Positions 46,597 through 60,840 of a stretch of DNA of 64,000 bases are shown here, one piece after another. Within the stretch, counting starts at the first letter, position 1; every line of letters starts with the position of its first letter. The translations under genes and the position numbers were made by a program. The notes beneath the pieces are model-generated. The model was not told where the DNA came from, did not search any database, and saw only the letters and a program-made list of their open reading frames with translations. Source of the stretch: Loxodes magnus (Eukaryota > Ciliophora > Karyorelictea > Loxodida > Loxodidae). The DNA is taken from NCBI GenBank assembly GCA_946699065.1, contig CAMPDV010000950.1, positions 1 to 64,000 on the forward strand. Direction: 5' to 3'.

Positions 46597-47540
46597 TATT
46601 AGAAATGAATCAAGAGAAGATTATAATCTAATTTAATTGGTTATATTCAAGCTTTAAAGAATATGGACCAGATTACTTCCATAAGTATGTTTTTTTGATA
46701 CAGGATAGCTAGCTAAGTAATATGGCTTAAAGAAGACAATTAAATTATAATTTTAAATAACTAGGGCTGAAACAAATAAATTGTGGACAAAAGGCAAGAT
46801 TAATTAAAAATAAAATTAATTTTAGTATTAAAGCAATTCTTCGGTATGAAAGAAAGCACATTCCATTCTAAATTTTCTATTACCTCTACTATCAAGACTT
46901 ATTTGGACTGAAAAAAAGATACCGATGTAATAATCCCACAATTAAGGACAATTAAAGACGCTTATGCTGGATTAGTTTTATAAAACTTTTAAATGATCAG
47001 CGAATTAAAAACTAAAAAATTCTCTTTAAATATGCAAATAAATCCTGCCAAAAATAATGAAAGCTAGCAAGATCTGAGAGAAAAATTTGATTTAATTTCC
47101 GATTAAGAAAATATTATGAGTCTATATAATAAAATATCTTTTAAAGGAATTAAATTAACTAATAAAGACTTAAATAGCTAATTTATTATTTAGAAAAAAC
47201 TGAGATAATCGTAGTGATAAAGTTATGGCAAAAAGAATATAGGAATTATAGATTTAATCTAAGAATATTTTATAGAATTAACTTTGGAAAGAAAAGATGT
47301 AAATAAAATATAAGTAATGAAAGTATCTAAACAAGAATAGAGACTTTTATTTCTTTGTGCTAGCATTAATTAGATTTTTTGATGAAGAAAGTTTTATAAA
47401 TTTTTAATTCAAGAAATTTCTTTCCCTTTCAAAAAGTATAAAAGCACTTAATAAATTTGGTTTTGAAAATAAATAAATTTTTTAGCCAGAGTATTTGCAG
47501 AGGTTAGCATCAATAAAAAATAAATTCTTCTTGTAAAGAT
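46597..47540 (+). CDS. Unrecognised coding island
   Basis: An ATG near 46597 gives MNQEKIIIQFNWLYSSFKEY. From about 46700 a different frame is better: GLKKTIKLQFQITRAETNKL, QFFGMKESTFHSKFSITST, IKTYLDWKKDTDVIIPQLR, TIKDAYAGLVLQNFQMISEL, then DLREKFDLISDQENIMSLY and FIELTLERKDVNKIQVMKV. The two parts probably belong to one gene with an intron or frameshift around 46685. The Trp in YLDWKK is TGA. It is helical in texture; family not recognised. Confidence 0.5.
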
Positions 47541-47559
47541 CGAATGAATGAAATTATTT

Positions 47560-49300
47560 GCTTTATTTTTTATATTTTTATATTATATTTATTTTAAGAA
47601 TTTAATAATTTTGATAAAGGTTTTAAGTATTTTATCATTCGAATTATTTTTAAGTTATGTGTTAATAATTTTTTAGCTTCTTATTTTAGTTGTTAATTCT
47701 TTCAAATATTTTATCATAATTTCACTAATTAAAAAAATATTAAAAGAAATGCGTTTCGATTTTAAAAGTTCTTCTTATTCTTTTAACTTCTTATTTATTC
47801 TTTACTATTTTCATTTAATTGAAGATATATTTAATTAATTTTTTATTATAAATTAAATTAAAATTCTTATTTTATCTTATTATTTAGAGGTTTCGCTTTT
47901 TTATAAATTATATTGTAAGAATTGATAAATTTTAATTTTGTCTTAGTAAATCTAAAATTGTTTATATATCGTTCAAAATATTTTAATATCTAAAAATGGA
48001 CTGCTAATGGTGTTATTTATACTTTACACTTCATAAGTAAAATATTAAGAGAAAATTTAATTTCATGTTTTATAGGTAAAAATATAAGAAACAATGAAGC
48101 ATGTAATATAATTATTACTAGTTAAAAATAAAAATGTTTATAGTTCTAAAGCTAGATTTTAACTAAATGATTATACTTAATATTTCCTTTATAATATTTA
48201 TATTTAACTACTAAGATTTTATAAGAAGTTTAAGATTTATATTAAATCTATCTCGTTTTACAACTTTAAAACTATAAAATTTACCTTTATTTTTAAAGAT
48301 TGAACTTGATTATTATATAATTTTAAATTTCTTTAGCTTTAAGTCTGAATAATAAAATCTATTTAATAGAAAAGTTTAATAAAATATATATAGAAAACAT
48401 TAAAGATTATAAGATAAATAAATAAAATGCTTCTCAGTTTATAATAGTAATACCTAATTGAACAAGTAAGCAACTATTTATATTCTTAGATTAAATTACT
48501 TTTTTAATAATGGCTTTTAATTTAAAGTTTTGAATAACGAAAATAAATATAAGAAAAAACCTAAATTTTATAATTTATGTGAAGTTTTCAACAAAAATTA
48601 TTAGATTGATTTGTAAGAATCTTATAAGCTAATTATTAATTTAATAAAATTATAAAAATAAAAAATTGAAAATGAAGCAAATAAAAACTAAATAAGTCTA
48701 TTTTTTCATGGAATTTGGGAAGCGTAGTTATCTAAAACAAGGAAGAATTTTTAATCTAAAACCTAAATAAACCATTTTTTTAATTTTTTCTTTAATTAAT
48801 TATTAAACTAGATATAGCTTAAACTTAAAATCATTTAAATTAATTTGCTTCCCAACTTGTTGGATTAATAATTAAAGTTAACTTTTATTTATTTAAACTT
48901 AGAAGCATTTTTAAACTTTTTTATTCTTTATATTACTTATTAATTTCATATAGGCTACAGCTATACTTTGATTTATTTTTTAGAAGTTTGATATCTTTTA
49001 AATTAAATAATTATATACTTTTAAATATGCTTAAGAAGTTAATTTTTCCATTACCTAATAAAATCTTTAAGAAATATCCCTAAATTTAATTTAATTTAAA
49101 AAATATTTATATAAATTAAGGAAGTCAGGCTAAACTTTTATTTAATGAAAATGTTATATCTAGTTTTGACATGATTGATAAATTAATTTTCAAAGCTTAG
49201 ATTTTTATTCAATCATAATACAATTTTAAGTTAATTAATAATCCTCTTTTTAAATTTTAAATTAATAATATTTGATTTTTTATAGTCTTTTTATTGCGAT
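47560..49300. other. AT-rich intergenic region
   Basis: Low-complexity A/T sequence with no supported feature. Confidence 0.4.
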
Positions 49301-49315
49301 ATAATGCTCAAAAAG

Positions 49316-49740
49316 ATGCTTAGACTGCAAATGAATAAAACTATATCCTAAATATCATAAGCAGTTCATCCTCCTTAAGATGGTAATTAGATGAAGGAAG
49401 GTTAAAATGAGAAAAGGAAGTGACTTAACTATCCTAAAAGTAACTTCTAGATATATGTTATGGTTGAAGATAGCCCGACTTACTTTAATAAAGACACTTT
49501 ATAGCATAAATAAATAATACACAACGTGACGTTAATGAATCTTATATACATCAGTAAACTAAAGACCAATATATGAGTAATTACTATATCAATGATGATG
49601 GGTAGATAAAGAGTAAAGCAGATGGAGAGACAAAACAATTATTTCTTAAAAATTTGTAAAAAAAGCTCGAAGATTAAAAAGGAAATTTCAAATTAGTCTG
49701 AAGACACATTAACCATTATGCAAAACTAAGAAGAAATTAT
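49316..49740 (+). CDS. Unrecognised coding island
   Basis: ATG near 49316 gives MLRLQMNKTISQISQAVHPP, QDGNQMKEGQNEKRKWLN and YPKSNFQIYVMVEDSPTYF. From about 49525 another frame is better (DVNESYIHQQTKDQYMSNYY, INDDGQIKSKADGETKQLFL), suggesting an intron or frameshift. Charged and Gln-rich. No domain recognised. Confidence 0.4.
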
Positions 49741-49869
49741 CGTTCCTTCTTACTCTAGTTATTTTCCTTAAAATATATATTCTAAAAAGGATATTTAGAG
49801 ACTCATTCAATCATTTTTATCATTTTGCTTAAAAAATTAATAATATTAAGGCTTCCATTATCCTCTCTT

Positions 49870-50930
49870 TAACTTATCAGAAGAGCAATTTTAAGTATGC
49901 AAGAAAATCCGTTTAAGTTTGTTTCTTTTATTAGTAAATTTATTATGCATGCTGACTAAGTATTTTAGACTCTTCTTTTTGTTGACTTCAGTTCTTCAAT
50001 GCCCGAAACCCAATATGGAATTTTTGATTCATTGATAATCAAAATATTGATTTTTTCTCTAAATTTATCTGCGATTTAAAAATTACTTTACTAAGATACC
50101 TATCAAGTTCAAACCTCCTAATGATTTGAAAGTACCTTTATAAAGTATATTATTGAGTAGCTTTACACTTTCTACTTGTTCTTAAGCCCAAATTTATATT
50201 AAGCTCTCCACTAAATTTAAGAACAATTTTAATCTTCAAATATTCCTGTTAACCTTCAAATTCTTAAAAGTTTAGACTAATTTCTTTTCTCTCCTAAGCA
50301 AGAACTTGTCATTTAATGCTTAAATATATCTTTCTTTATATTATAACTTCAATATCTAGACTCATATTTAAATTAAATGCATATGTTAAAGATCTATTCC
50401 TTTCTATCTGTAATTAACAACCTATTAGGAAAAAGTTTATAGTTGACTAGCTAGACACTAATATATTAGCATTACCTTAAAATGTTTATCTTTAGCATCT
50501 TCTATGATTTAAAGCTTTTAAAGCATCCTAACTTATTTACTTCTTCTCAACCTATTTTCAGAAATATCTAGATGTTCTATCTACTTACTAGTATTCTAAT
50601 CTTGATATAGTTTTTTGGATATGAATATTGATTTAATTAGTAGATTACTAACTAGGATAGAAGTTAGAATAATAATTAATTAGAAGCTAAGTCTTATTTG
50701 TTCTAATAGCTATATCATGGTATGTAGAGTATACTTAGGAATGGCTATTGATTAACATCTTAGCAGCACTATAATTTTAATTTCTACCTTTAGAGCGAAA
50801 GCTACTTAGATATTCTTTTCTAACTAGTAGCATAAATTTACAAATATTTATTGCTATAAAGAAATAAGCCAACAAATAGAAATCGATAAGATAACTAGCA
50901 TTTTCTAAGTTTGGAAACAGAATAAAAATA
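49870..50930 (-). CDS. Unrecognised gene, minus strand (possible LRR piece)
   Basis: Minus-strand sequence with good protein texture but at least two competing frames. One includes IEHLDISENRLRRSKQV, which has the L-x-x-L-D-[LI]-S-x-N-x-L pattern of a leucine-rich repeat. Another reads KEISLNFQEFEGQQEYLKIK, IVLKFSGELNINLGLRTSRK and ends at TGA near 49877 after DFLAYLKLLF. An N-terminal candidate is MLINSHSQVYSTYHDIAIRT near 50760. Introns are likely; the gene model is incomplete. Confidence 0.4.
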
Positions 50931-51224
50931 GAATAAAAGAAAAAAGATTGATATTAAATTAAAAGTAGCTATATAATAAAAACTTTAAGTGATAAATATA
51001 ATTAGCAATAATTAATTGAAATATAATAGATATGTATTATTATAAGTAAACTATTACAACTACTATACAAATCTTAATAATATAATAATCATAAGTAAAT
51101 AATTTAAATCTAAATAAGACTAAAGAGTTAGATAAATAATAAACTAGTAAATGTATTTAAATTGAGAAAGATCAAAATTAATAAAATATTTATTACTTAA
51201 TTAAAAATTACATTATTAGATTTA

Positions 51225-52070
51225 TCTATTCAACTGCCAATACTTGCTTTGGTCATTGTATAAAATATCTCAAGCGTAATAATATAATAAATAAGGAATT
51301 TAATTTGGAAAAGCAGGAAAGAGTATTGAAGCTATCGAATATTTTGATATAGCTATTATAATAGACCCTAAAAAAGCAAATTTTCATTTTAATAAGGAAT
51401 TGTACTTTAAAAGTTAGAAAAATACAACGAAGCCCCCTAGAGCTACAATATAGATCTCAAGCAGGATCTAATAATGCAAGTGCTCATATAATAAAGTAGT
51501 TGATCTGAAAAAATTAGGAAAAACAAATGAAACAAATGAACGTTTTAACTAGGCTATAAAACTAAGAAATTTCAATCCAATCTACTTAAAAATAATGGTT
51601 TTTCCCTCTAAAAATAGGAAATTATCGTGAAGAAATGTAATTTTTCGATCAGCCATTTAACTCGATAATAAATACGCAGAGGCTTATTATGATAAAGGTC
51701 TTTGCCTTCAAACCAAAAATAAGAATCAAGAAGAAATATAAATTTTCATAAAGGAAACTATCTAAACACGAATCTTAAATTTCATCGAAAAGAGTCTCAA
51801 TAAAGTCCGCCAATAAAAGGAAGAAAAACAGAAAAAAATGATAAAGAAGTTCTTACAGTAAAAAAATGGGAATTAAGAGGTTCGAAAATGGACAAAAGAA
51901 ATTTGATTCTGATAAGAAATTCTAGAGAAATTGCAGAAAATAGCTTTGTGACAAATTGGAACAACTAATCTGATAGACATCAAAAAATGTATGCCCTGCC
52001 TGAAATAACCAAAGAATAGAGTGATAAAAAAAGAAAAGTTAAGATTAAGTGAAGAGAAAATGCGCAACTA
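51225..52070 (+). pseudogene. Tetratricopeptide-repeat (TPR) gene, apparently frameshifted
   Basis: Three or four TPR units are visible in different frames: QQYNKQGIQFGKAGKSIEAI followed by EYFDIAIIIDPKKANFHFNK; then GIVLQKLEKYNEAPQSYNI; then KVVDLKKLGKTNETNERFNQ; then DNKYAEAYYDKGLCLQTKNK. Each has TPR spacing (G/A at 8, Y/F at 11 and 17, A at 20, P at 32). Single-base losses separate them, for example one G near 51400. A basic C-terminal region follows. Either a decayed gene or homopolymer-type sequencing errors in a working one. TPR proteins are protein-interaction scaffolds; the partner is unknown. Confidence 0.65.
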
Positions 52071-52958
52071 AAAAGCTTACAAAATTAAACTAATAAGTAT
52101 AGCAAATAAAACTTAAGAGTTAGGTGTTTAAAATGATCTTTATAATAAAGGAAAAAAAACAAAGAAATTTAGATCAAGCTGTAGAAAAAGATATTAAATA
52201 TAAAAAAGTAAATTCAGCTTACTAAGCAAAGTTTTGATGGCTGGAGGGTAAAAGTCATTTTGTGCTGTTTTGTAAAGGAAATATTGATGAAGAAAAAAAA
52301 TTTAAATTTAAATCTAAATAAAAAGGTTGTATTTTAAGAAGACTGTAGTGTAATATCATAAGTTAAAAATACCTCAAAGAAGAAATATAATCTGAAGCAT
52401 GCTTCTTTATAATTTAGATTTGAAAAAAAAAGTTAAACACACTTCAATACAGACAATATTTTTAAAAGATATTAAATAAACTTTAATTGAATGTTTTAAA
52501 AATTAAAAATAGAAAAAAAAGGAGTCATCAAAGAAATTCAAATAAAATAAAATCTAAATATAAAAATTGTTAAAAAAATTAATGAAAAAAACATGTTAAA
52601 ACTAAAAACTGCTAGTTTTTTAATCGAAGTTAATTTTTAAAATAAGTATAAAATATGTAAAAAATATCGAAATATTTTAAGAATAGTCAAAACTGAAAAA
52701 AAGGAAGTGTCAGAAAAATAAGAAAACAATGAAAAAAAAAAGATTATTGTAAAGATATAAACATAAAAAAATTAAAAGAGTTAAGAAATAAAAAATCAAA
52801 TTCAAAAAAGTGAAAAAACATGATGATTTCTTCGACTTTTAAATTTATATTTAAAAAAATCAGAATAACAATACCAAAAAAAATCTTCCGCTTTTTTATA
52901 AAAATATTCTTAGTACTCAATAAGCTTTACTTACTTCAGGCATTAAAATATTGCAAGT

Positions 52959-53957
52959 TTTCTTTTTTTAATTTTGGCTTATTTATTTCATAAGATTTCT
53001 TCTGGTTTATATTCGTTTTTTACCTATTTTTTTATTTTTTATCTTTGAATTATTAATTTTTTTTGTCTTCTTTAGCTTTTACATAATTTTATAAGTTTTG
53101 TCTTCTTTTTTTTTTCTTTTAGTGTTTTTTTTAAGACTTTTTTGATATCGACTTTTTAAACAACTAACTTTTTTTTCTGTTTTGTTTTCGTTTTTAACGA
53201 AAGATTTCGCAGACTCATATTCTTCTTTTCTCCAATTTTTTTAAAATCTTTTTTTTAATAATCTCGTTTATATTTAAGGTATTATTTTCTTTTTAATTTT
53301 TTTATATTTTTAAGTTTTACTTTTTTCTTCACGCTTCTAATTTCTTTTTAGAGTTAGTTTTTCGTATTCTGATCTCTTTTTTTTGAGTTTTTTTTTCTGT
53401 TTTACTTAAATATAATTTTTTCTTTTATTTGTAAGATCTCTTTTTTGCATGTTATAATTTTAAATTAAAGTATCCTTGATTTACTTGTACTTTGAATGAG
53501 AACAGTTTATGAAATTTAAAATTTTTATTTTTTTACTTTCGATTTCTCTCAAAGACTCTTTATTAAATTTTTCTAAAGTTTTCGAAAGTTCTTTTTTTAA
53601 GTTTTCATTCAGTTTTCCTTAATTTGATTCTTATGTCAACTTCAAAGTATTATTATTTACTTTTCTTTATATTGTAGTCTTCAATAATTACTTTTTAAAT
53701 TTCGGGATTTTCATTGATACATTTTTAGATTATTTTTTTCATTTTTTTCATTTTTTTTGACTTGATTTTTCTTTTTTATTTCTTTTTTTATTTTGCAAGT
53801 ATTTTTTTAGATTTGTTAATAAAGTTTTTATGTTTCCTTTTTCATTTTTTTAACCACTTTTGAAATTTGCTTGTTTAAAATTTAAGATTTTGGCTATTTT
53901 TATTCGTTTTATTTCAATCTTTCTATTAATTTTGTTTTGATTTTTTAATTTAGACAT
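52959..53957 (-). CDS. Lysine-rich protein P1, copy B (frame uncertain)
   Basis: Counterpart of 46-1053, from ATG 53957. It has several homopolymer differences (including a 9-nt in-frame duplication near 53740 and 1-nt losses near 53240, 53330 and 53780), so the long frame of copy A is not kept. Confidence 0.3.
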
Positions 53958-56349
53958 ACAATTTTTTCAATATAAGGTTATAAATTTCATGTTTTGTATT
54001 TTTGTATTTTTTTGATTATTTCATTAACTTTTTGTTTAAAATATTTTTATCTTATATTTTTTTTGGCTTTACTATTAATTACGATTTATTTTTTAAAGTT
54101 TATTTTTAATTTATTTTTTAATTTTTAATTTTTTTAAACTTTTTTGTAGAAATATTAAAACTTTTTTTCTTTAGATTGGTTTTATTAAAATGTATTTATT
54201 TTATTTTATTAAATGAAATATAATATAAAATTACAAATGATTGCGTTTTTCACCAAGCGTTTAACAAGTTTAAATTTTTTTCCTTTTTTTTTATTTTTAA
54301 AACGAATAGAAAAAGAAAAAATTAATTTTAGTTTAATAAAAGATATATTCAACTTAAAGAAAAATATACGCAGGAAAAGATTAATTTAAGATATTAAAAA
54401 GAAGAAAAAGTAATTTGATATAAATTTAATCTAAAGCACGGTCTTCATTAAATTTATTTATAATTCTACTTTTAAGCTTGATGCTAATTATAAAAAAATA
54501 TAAAATCAAGAAATTTGAAAGAAATTCTAAACATCCTTTAAACCTTTTTAAATAATAAAATGCACTTTTATTGTATAATCTTTGAGAGAAAAGTTTAAAA
54601 ATATACAATTTTGTATCTAAGAATTAAAAAAAAATCGAAATATTGAATGAAAAAACATAAAAAATTAGAATCTTAAATAAAAAGTTAGAGATACTATTGA
54701 ATAATAAGTCTCTTATTTTATAATAAAAAATAAAATATATTTAATTAATGGAAAAAGTTATTTTATATTCATCAAGTTAAAACTTAAAACTTCATTAATT
54801 TTTTATAAAATAATTTATGTGAAGAAATGATAGAACATTTTTTTACTCTCTTTTGCAATATCTAGACTGTTCCTAAAAAAAATGTTTTTTGAATAATCAG
54901 AAGTCTGTTTAATGAGAAATGAACGTCTTAAAATAATTATCAAAATAATCCAATATGTTAAGAAATTATTTTTAGATCTTTTTATATTTACTCCTTCTTA
55001 AATGTAATATTTTAATGAATTCTGAATAAATGTGATAAAATTTCACTATAATTCCTTTTAATGCAAAGGAGGAAACTAATATTGATATAATTCGCATCAA
55101 AAAAATTTAAAATAGATATTAATAGAGAATAGAACCAGGAAATGAGTCATAAAGTGTCATCAGATAACTTGGAACACTCACCCACGAAGTAAAGACAAGA
55201 AAAAGTGCAAAGGGTGAAATACTAAAAAATCTTGGGTTTAAAAATAAAAATACTAAAACTCGAAAATTTACAGTAATGGTACTGGAAACTAAGAAAGTGA
55301 AAAAAATTTAGAACAAGATTCAAATTTATCTATTAATATAAAGTTAAAGTGCTAGCACGATTATAATTTTGAAAATTTTTAAGTTCCGATTAACTCATAA
55401 CTATGGCTTAAGAAATTTCTCTAACAGTGAATGTGATAAATTGGAACTAATTTCGATGTCAATTGTAGCAATATTATGACGAAAATTGTTACGGAAGCCT
55501 TTATGGCTTTAAAATATCAAATAAATAATATGATTATAGAGCGTGTAGCACCTAGATGGCGCCTATTTCTTTCAATATTAATATTAAAAGAAAGTTTTCT
55601 CGTGCTTCTTGTAGTCATTCTAACCATCCAATGAGTCATGTCAGCTTCTCCAAATTAGAATCTGCTTATTAAAGATTATTCTCAAATCTTGAATCAAATG
55701 TTTGAGTCTTCTTAAATAAGATCAAAATAAGAATTAGTAATTAAGCCATTAGAAGGCCCGTTAGTCAAATGTACATACTGCTAGCGAGGACGCCCGGGTA
55801 AGTTAGATTTGTTTCTTCCGAGCTTTTCCACCTTTCCCCAGGTGATATCTAGTGCGTGATTACTCGCAATACAGTATACACTGCAGAATACACTGCACAG
55901 ATTATATACTAGTTTTTCTGACCACGGCCGACATCCATATATTCATTAAAAAAAGTAAACTCATAATTATGATATTATAGTTTAAACTATTGCTTATGCA
56001 GCTTTAGTTGGATCATTATTTTCCTTCATTTTTTTAATTTACTTCTGTAAGTTTTATTCTGATGACTAAGCTCACGTTCAATCTATTATTTTTACTAAAA
56101 ATTTCATTTTATTCAAGGCTTTTGCAAAAGTAAAAAAATAGAAATCAAAATGGTTAAATTATATGAACTTTTGATATAAATTTTTATTAAATTAGAAATT
56201 AAAATACTATTAGTATACTAATTAAACTTAATAGTTTTCAAAATTGTTTAAGTGGTATAAATGATAAATATATCAAAATTAAGATAAAAAATAAATAGAA
56301 AATAATTATAAAATAATTATTAATTAATTATCTAAAGTTATATAAAAAA

Positions 56350-56640
56350 ATGGAGAACAGATGGAAATTGAATGTGGACCCCGTTGTTTGCAATCAAGTA
56401 AGCGGAGATGCGTAGTTAATACTGAACACCGACATTGTTTGGAAACTTTCAGCTTCAAGGGCGAAATATTCCATTCTGATCTCATCCTTTCTTGCCTTTT
56501 TTGAGGAAAGGTAAGTATTATTTAGGTAGTATCGTAGAGAGAAACAAGAATTTTAACCATTCTGTAGGACCATTAAAGCAGAAAGGAGAATCTAACTCAA
56601 TTTAAATTAATTTAATTTAATTTAATTTAATTTAAAATAT
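56350..56640 (+). mobile_element. Retroposon fragment R7, copy B
   Basis: Counterpart of 3430-3705 with a longer (TTTAA)n tail, about five units. The ~60 nt before the tail differ from copy A at many positions, whereas the flanks agree almost completely. Confidence 0.45.
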
Positions 56641-57375
56641 TCTTAAAAAAATAAATTATAAGTTAAAAAAAAGTAAAAATACAAAAGGCTAAAACTTTAA
56701 AAAAATTTAAATAATTAAATTTATTAATTAATATTAATATTAAAAAAATTAAAAAATCTAGTAGATATTATAAAAAATTAAGTTTAAATTATTATCGTCA
56801 TCTTAAATTAATTTTAATAAATAAGTGAGTGAAACATGTTAGATCATTATAAAAATTTCATATTTAATCTTAAATTAAAATTTTTTAATTTCAATACTCT
56901 TTTACATAATCTTTATGAAATTATTATTACTTTATGATTTAAAAATATTAGGTATACTAATTATATTAGCATAATAATATATGTCTAATTTAAAAAAATT
57001 TTGTTAACATATTAACAGAAATTTAGCAACTTAAGTTTTTTAATTTTGTTTAAATCACCATAAATATCCAAATCGTAAGAAAAGCCAAAGTAAGTAAAAA
57101 ATTTATATTCAGTATTAATAAAATAAATAGAATATTGTATAAAATTTTATTTATTAAGGAGGTAATTTCTTAATCACTTATATAAAAAATAATTTATTTA
57201 TTTGCAAAAATAAATTCTAAGACTTTCTCTGGCTTACATATAAATATTAGGACTTATTTAAGATAATTAGGTTTACACGTTAGATTTGTATTTTTTAATC
57301 TCAAAAAGCTAACTTTAATAGAATCATTTAGTATAATATCAAAAATGCTATAATTAAATATTGAAAAAAAGGGGA

Positions 57376-58038
57376 ATGGTACAAGCAGTTAAATTCAAGT
57401 AATTATTTTGGTTATTGTACCCTTTAATTGGTGTATGAGGTGGTGTGCTTTCTTAACTATTTTGGGATATGAGATTTAGATAAGGAGGTTTGGAGTCTAA
57501 TATTTCGCAATATTTACAATGGATTGCAGATTCGATGATGACTTGGCATTATCTACAAATTAGGCGTAGAAAAGATCAATTCTCAAGCATAGATTCTAGT
57601 GAAGTAATTATGTGTTGCATTAAAGGCTTTCTTGATTCCGAAATTGGGTTCTTAAGCAAAATTAAAATTTTATATAAATTTTTTATCTATTATTAACTTT
57701 AATAGACACTTTATTCTATAAATATTAAGCTAGAATGCTGGATTTCAGATTTTTTAATGATTAAAAACAAAAAATATTTAAATTATAAAAAAGTTATAAT
57801 TTTTGCTCCTTTCAATTATAAGCATTTTAGCTTTATTATTTTCCATTTCGCCATTCGTAATTTTTTAGCATAATTTGCTTATTTTTACTTCAGTTAAAAC
57901 AGTTATTTCATTTATGACTACATAAAAAGTTTAACAAACTTTCTTCCAGATTTTTAAATTTAGCATAAATACCACACCAAAATCTTCAAAATAAGAAAGA
58001 AAGTTATAGAGAATTATTTAATTATATAATATAATTGA
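57376..58038 (+). CDS. Hypothetical 220-aa protein, copy B
   Basis: Same length and frame as 4440-5102, with no indels. Changes include Leu to Phe near the N terminus, Asn to Asp in RRRKDQFSS, and Gln (TAA) to Lys (AAA) in MCCIKGF. Confidence 0.55.
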
Positions 58039-58336
58039 AAAGATGGTGAGAGCTGAGATTGACCTTCTTGACTAAATTTTCTGGCTAGGAAAAAGTTCCT
58101 GTCTTGTCGCTGAGAAAGTCTTTTGTCAGAGTCATTTTCTCAAGGAAACGCTGTCTTCTAGGTTATCCGCTCTTGGTATGGGCTTGAAGCCTGGCTGCTC
58201 ATAGCGATGGATTTTCCTTGCCGCTGTGTCTTAAACACAACAGGATATCCCCAGTATTCCTAAACAAGAGAGAATCGGGTCGTATAACTGGAAAGGAGTT
58301 TCAGGTCCCAAAATTCTTTTAGTTAAATTATTAATT
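58039..58336 (+). mobile_element. R1 retroposon tail fragment, copy B
   Basis: Counterpart of 5103-5400 with a few substitutions; part of the segmental duplication and not a separate insertion. Confidence 0.7.
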
Positions 58337-58699
58337 TAATTATATAGTATAAAGTTTATCACAACACTTTAGAGTTTTCCGTTCGATGATCAATATATCT
58401 CAAACATATTATGCAAAAATTTTTTCCTATTTACGCTTTTTTTTTAGAGAAATTCAAAGCATTATATTTGCAGTATCAGCACCTCATTATTTTTCTACAA
58501 AGAGATTAGGATACTCATAAATTGACGTAGATATAATCATTAATTATAATAATTCGACAATAAGTTTCATTTCTAAAATCTCAAGTGAATAAAATTACAA
58601 GTTTTGTAGAAGTGATAATAATAGACAAGAGTTTCTTATTCTTTGAATTTTAAGACTAGAACTAATCAAAAGAAACAGTTTGAATACCTATGCTTTTTT

Positions 58700-59574
58700 C
58701 CTTATCATCTTTAAACTTCTCTCTCTTAAGCTACGGTTTAAAGTCACATCTTTAATTATTCAAATCTTCTGAATTTCGATGAAAAATTCCTTTTTACTTA
58801 GATATTCATATTTCTGATCTACTTCTTACTTCTTAAATATCTTTAAACTAAGGTCTATCCTTCAAATCTTTTAGTTTCTTTCTATAGTCAAATGAATCTA
58901 CTTTGCCTTATCTATACTTTTCCATATCTTGTTAAAACTTCTCTCTAAAGCGCTTCTGAAAAGTCACATCTTTCAATATTCAAATCTTCTTTCCTTCAAT
59001 GAAAAAATTAAATTTTTACTTAATTATGTTTTTTCTCTGTCTTGCTTCAAATTTCTTTCTTAAGCTTTTTTTAAGTAATATATTCATTTATTCTAATTTC
59101 TATCTGTTGATTTATTCATTCGGCTTTACTTAGTTAAGCCTGATCTCTTTCTTACTTCAGACTTCACTTTTAAGTTTTTTATTAAATTATATCTTAAAGT
59201 ATTCTTAATTTATGTCTGTCGATATTTTAATTCAGTTTTTCTTAATTATGCTTTTTCTTTGTCTATTTCTTTCTTCTCTCATAAGCTTATCATTATAATC
59301 TTATCTTCAAGAATTCTATTTTAAATTTCTTGAATCATAAGTGATTCATTTTTAGATTATTTTTTAACTTAATTTTCTTCTTTTTATTGCTTGCTTTTAA
59401 TTTTTTAAGTTTTTCTATCTAGATTTTTAAATATTTTTTACATGATTTTTATTAAACTTTTCAGTTTTTTTTGTCATTTTTATTTAAAATTTGATTGTTT
59501 AATATTTTAATATTTTTGGCTATTATTATTTAATAATATTTTTAATTTCTTTTAATCTTTTTAAATTAAAACAT
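58700..59574 (-). CDS. Lysine-rich protein P2, copy B
   Basis: Counterpart of 5769-6638, from ATG 59574. It has a 6-nt insertion near 58741 and several 1-2 nt homopolymer changes, so integrity of the frame is doubtful. Confidence 0.35.
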
Positions 59575-60729
59575 AATATTTTTTGCTTGGCTATTACTTA
59601 AAATTTCTTTTCTATGTGCCTTTTATAATTTATTTTTAATTTTGTTTAAACTTTTGTCGAAAATTTAAACTTAATTATTTTAGGTTGTTTTTTTTTAATT
59701 TATTACATTTATTTTCTTTATTAAAATGTAATATAAAATTAAAAAGGTTTTGCGTTTTTCACCCAGCGTTTAACAGTTTTAAATTTTTTTGATTCTTTTT
59801 AGCGAAATATTATTTTAGACTTCACTATATTTGTTTTCCTTTAATCAAATATAAGTCATATTTAATCTCCTAAAATAATTCCTTTAAACTCTTGTCTTCA
59901 ATTTAATTTTAATATAATAATCCTTTTTAATCTATTTGAATATAACTTTCATATTAAAATAGATTATATGAAGAATCTCTATAATTATAAATAAGTGTGA
60001 TATCAATAATACTTAAAATAGTAAATAGATATTTAAGCTTGTATAAGTTATATAATAACTTTAGATTAAAAATTAAAAGAATAAATATAATCAATTCATT
60101 TCTTATTAATACTTATAAATCTATCATAAAGTGTTTATCATACCTTATCTGTCTATTAATTAAGTGAGTATCAAATATCTCTACAAACTATTATATATCA
60201 ATAAATCTCCAGTTTCATAATCAAAAAAATAAAGAATAATAAACTTTAAAGTTATGTCTAAATAAAAAAGTAGTTTACTTAATAAAATTATTAACCTTGC
60301 TACGTATCTAGTTATCTCTAAAATGAGGTTTAAAGTATTAATGCTACAAATTATAAAAATGATATATAAAGCTTAGGATTTAATTTATATATAAGAAACT
60401 AAGATAAAATGCTTGAAATAATTTATTTAAATTTACAATATTTCCTATAAATCTAGAATATTATTTCTTCATAAACTTGAATAATAATAATAATTTCTAT
60501 AAATCCTAAGTTTACTTAGTATATAATATATGTGTAAGAAGTATAGAGAATATATTTATAAGTATTTTTATATTTTTATTTAATCTCCCACCTTTAATTA
60601 TATAAGATAAATTTTGTATTTGTATTTATGATTTTTATATTTTTGTTAGTTCTGTAGATTAAACGTAAGATATGATAGGTTTTTTTAATATTTAGCATAT
60701 TAAATAATTTTCGTTGTTGTTAAATTGAG

Positions 60730-60801
60730 TCCGCATTAGTCTAGTGGTTAGGATATTCGGCTCTCACCCATAAGACCCGGGTTCAAGCCCCGGATGCGGA
60801 A
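60730..60801 (+). tRNA. tRNA-Glu (CTC), copy B
   Basis: Identical to 7794-7865, including the two mismatches in the anticodon stem and the downstream TTTT. Confidence 0.9.
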
Positions 60802-60840
60802 CTATTTTGCTAATTCCTACTAAGTAGATAAAATTAAAAA

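Noticed and set aside
57490..57696. A separate 68-codon gene starting at TTG
   Set aside because: It is the inner part of the 220-codon recoded frame 57376-58038, cut by reading TAA and TGA as stops.
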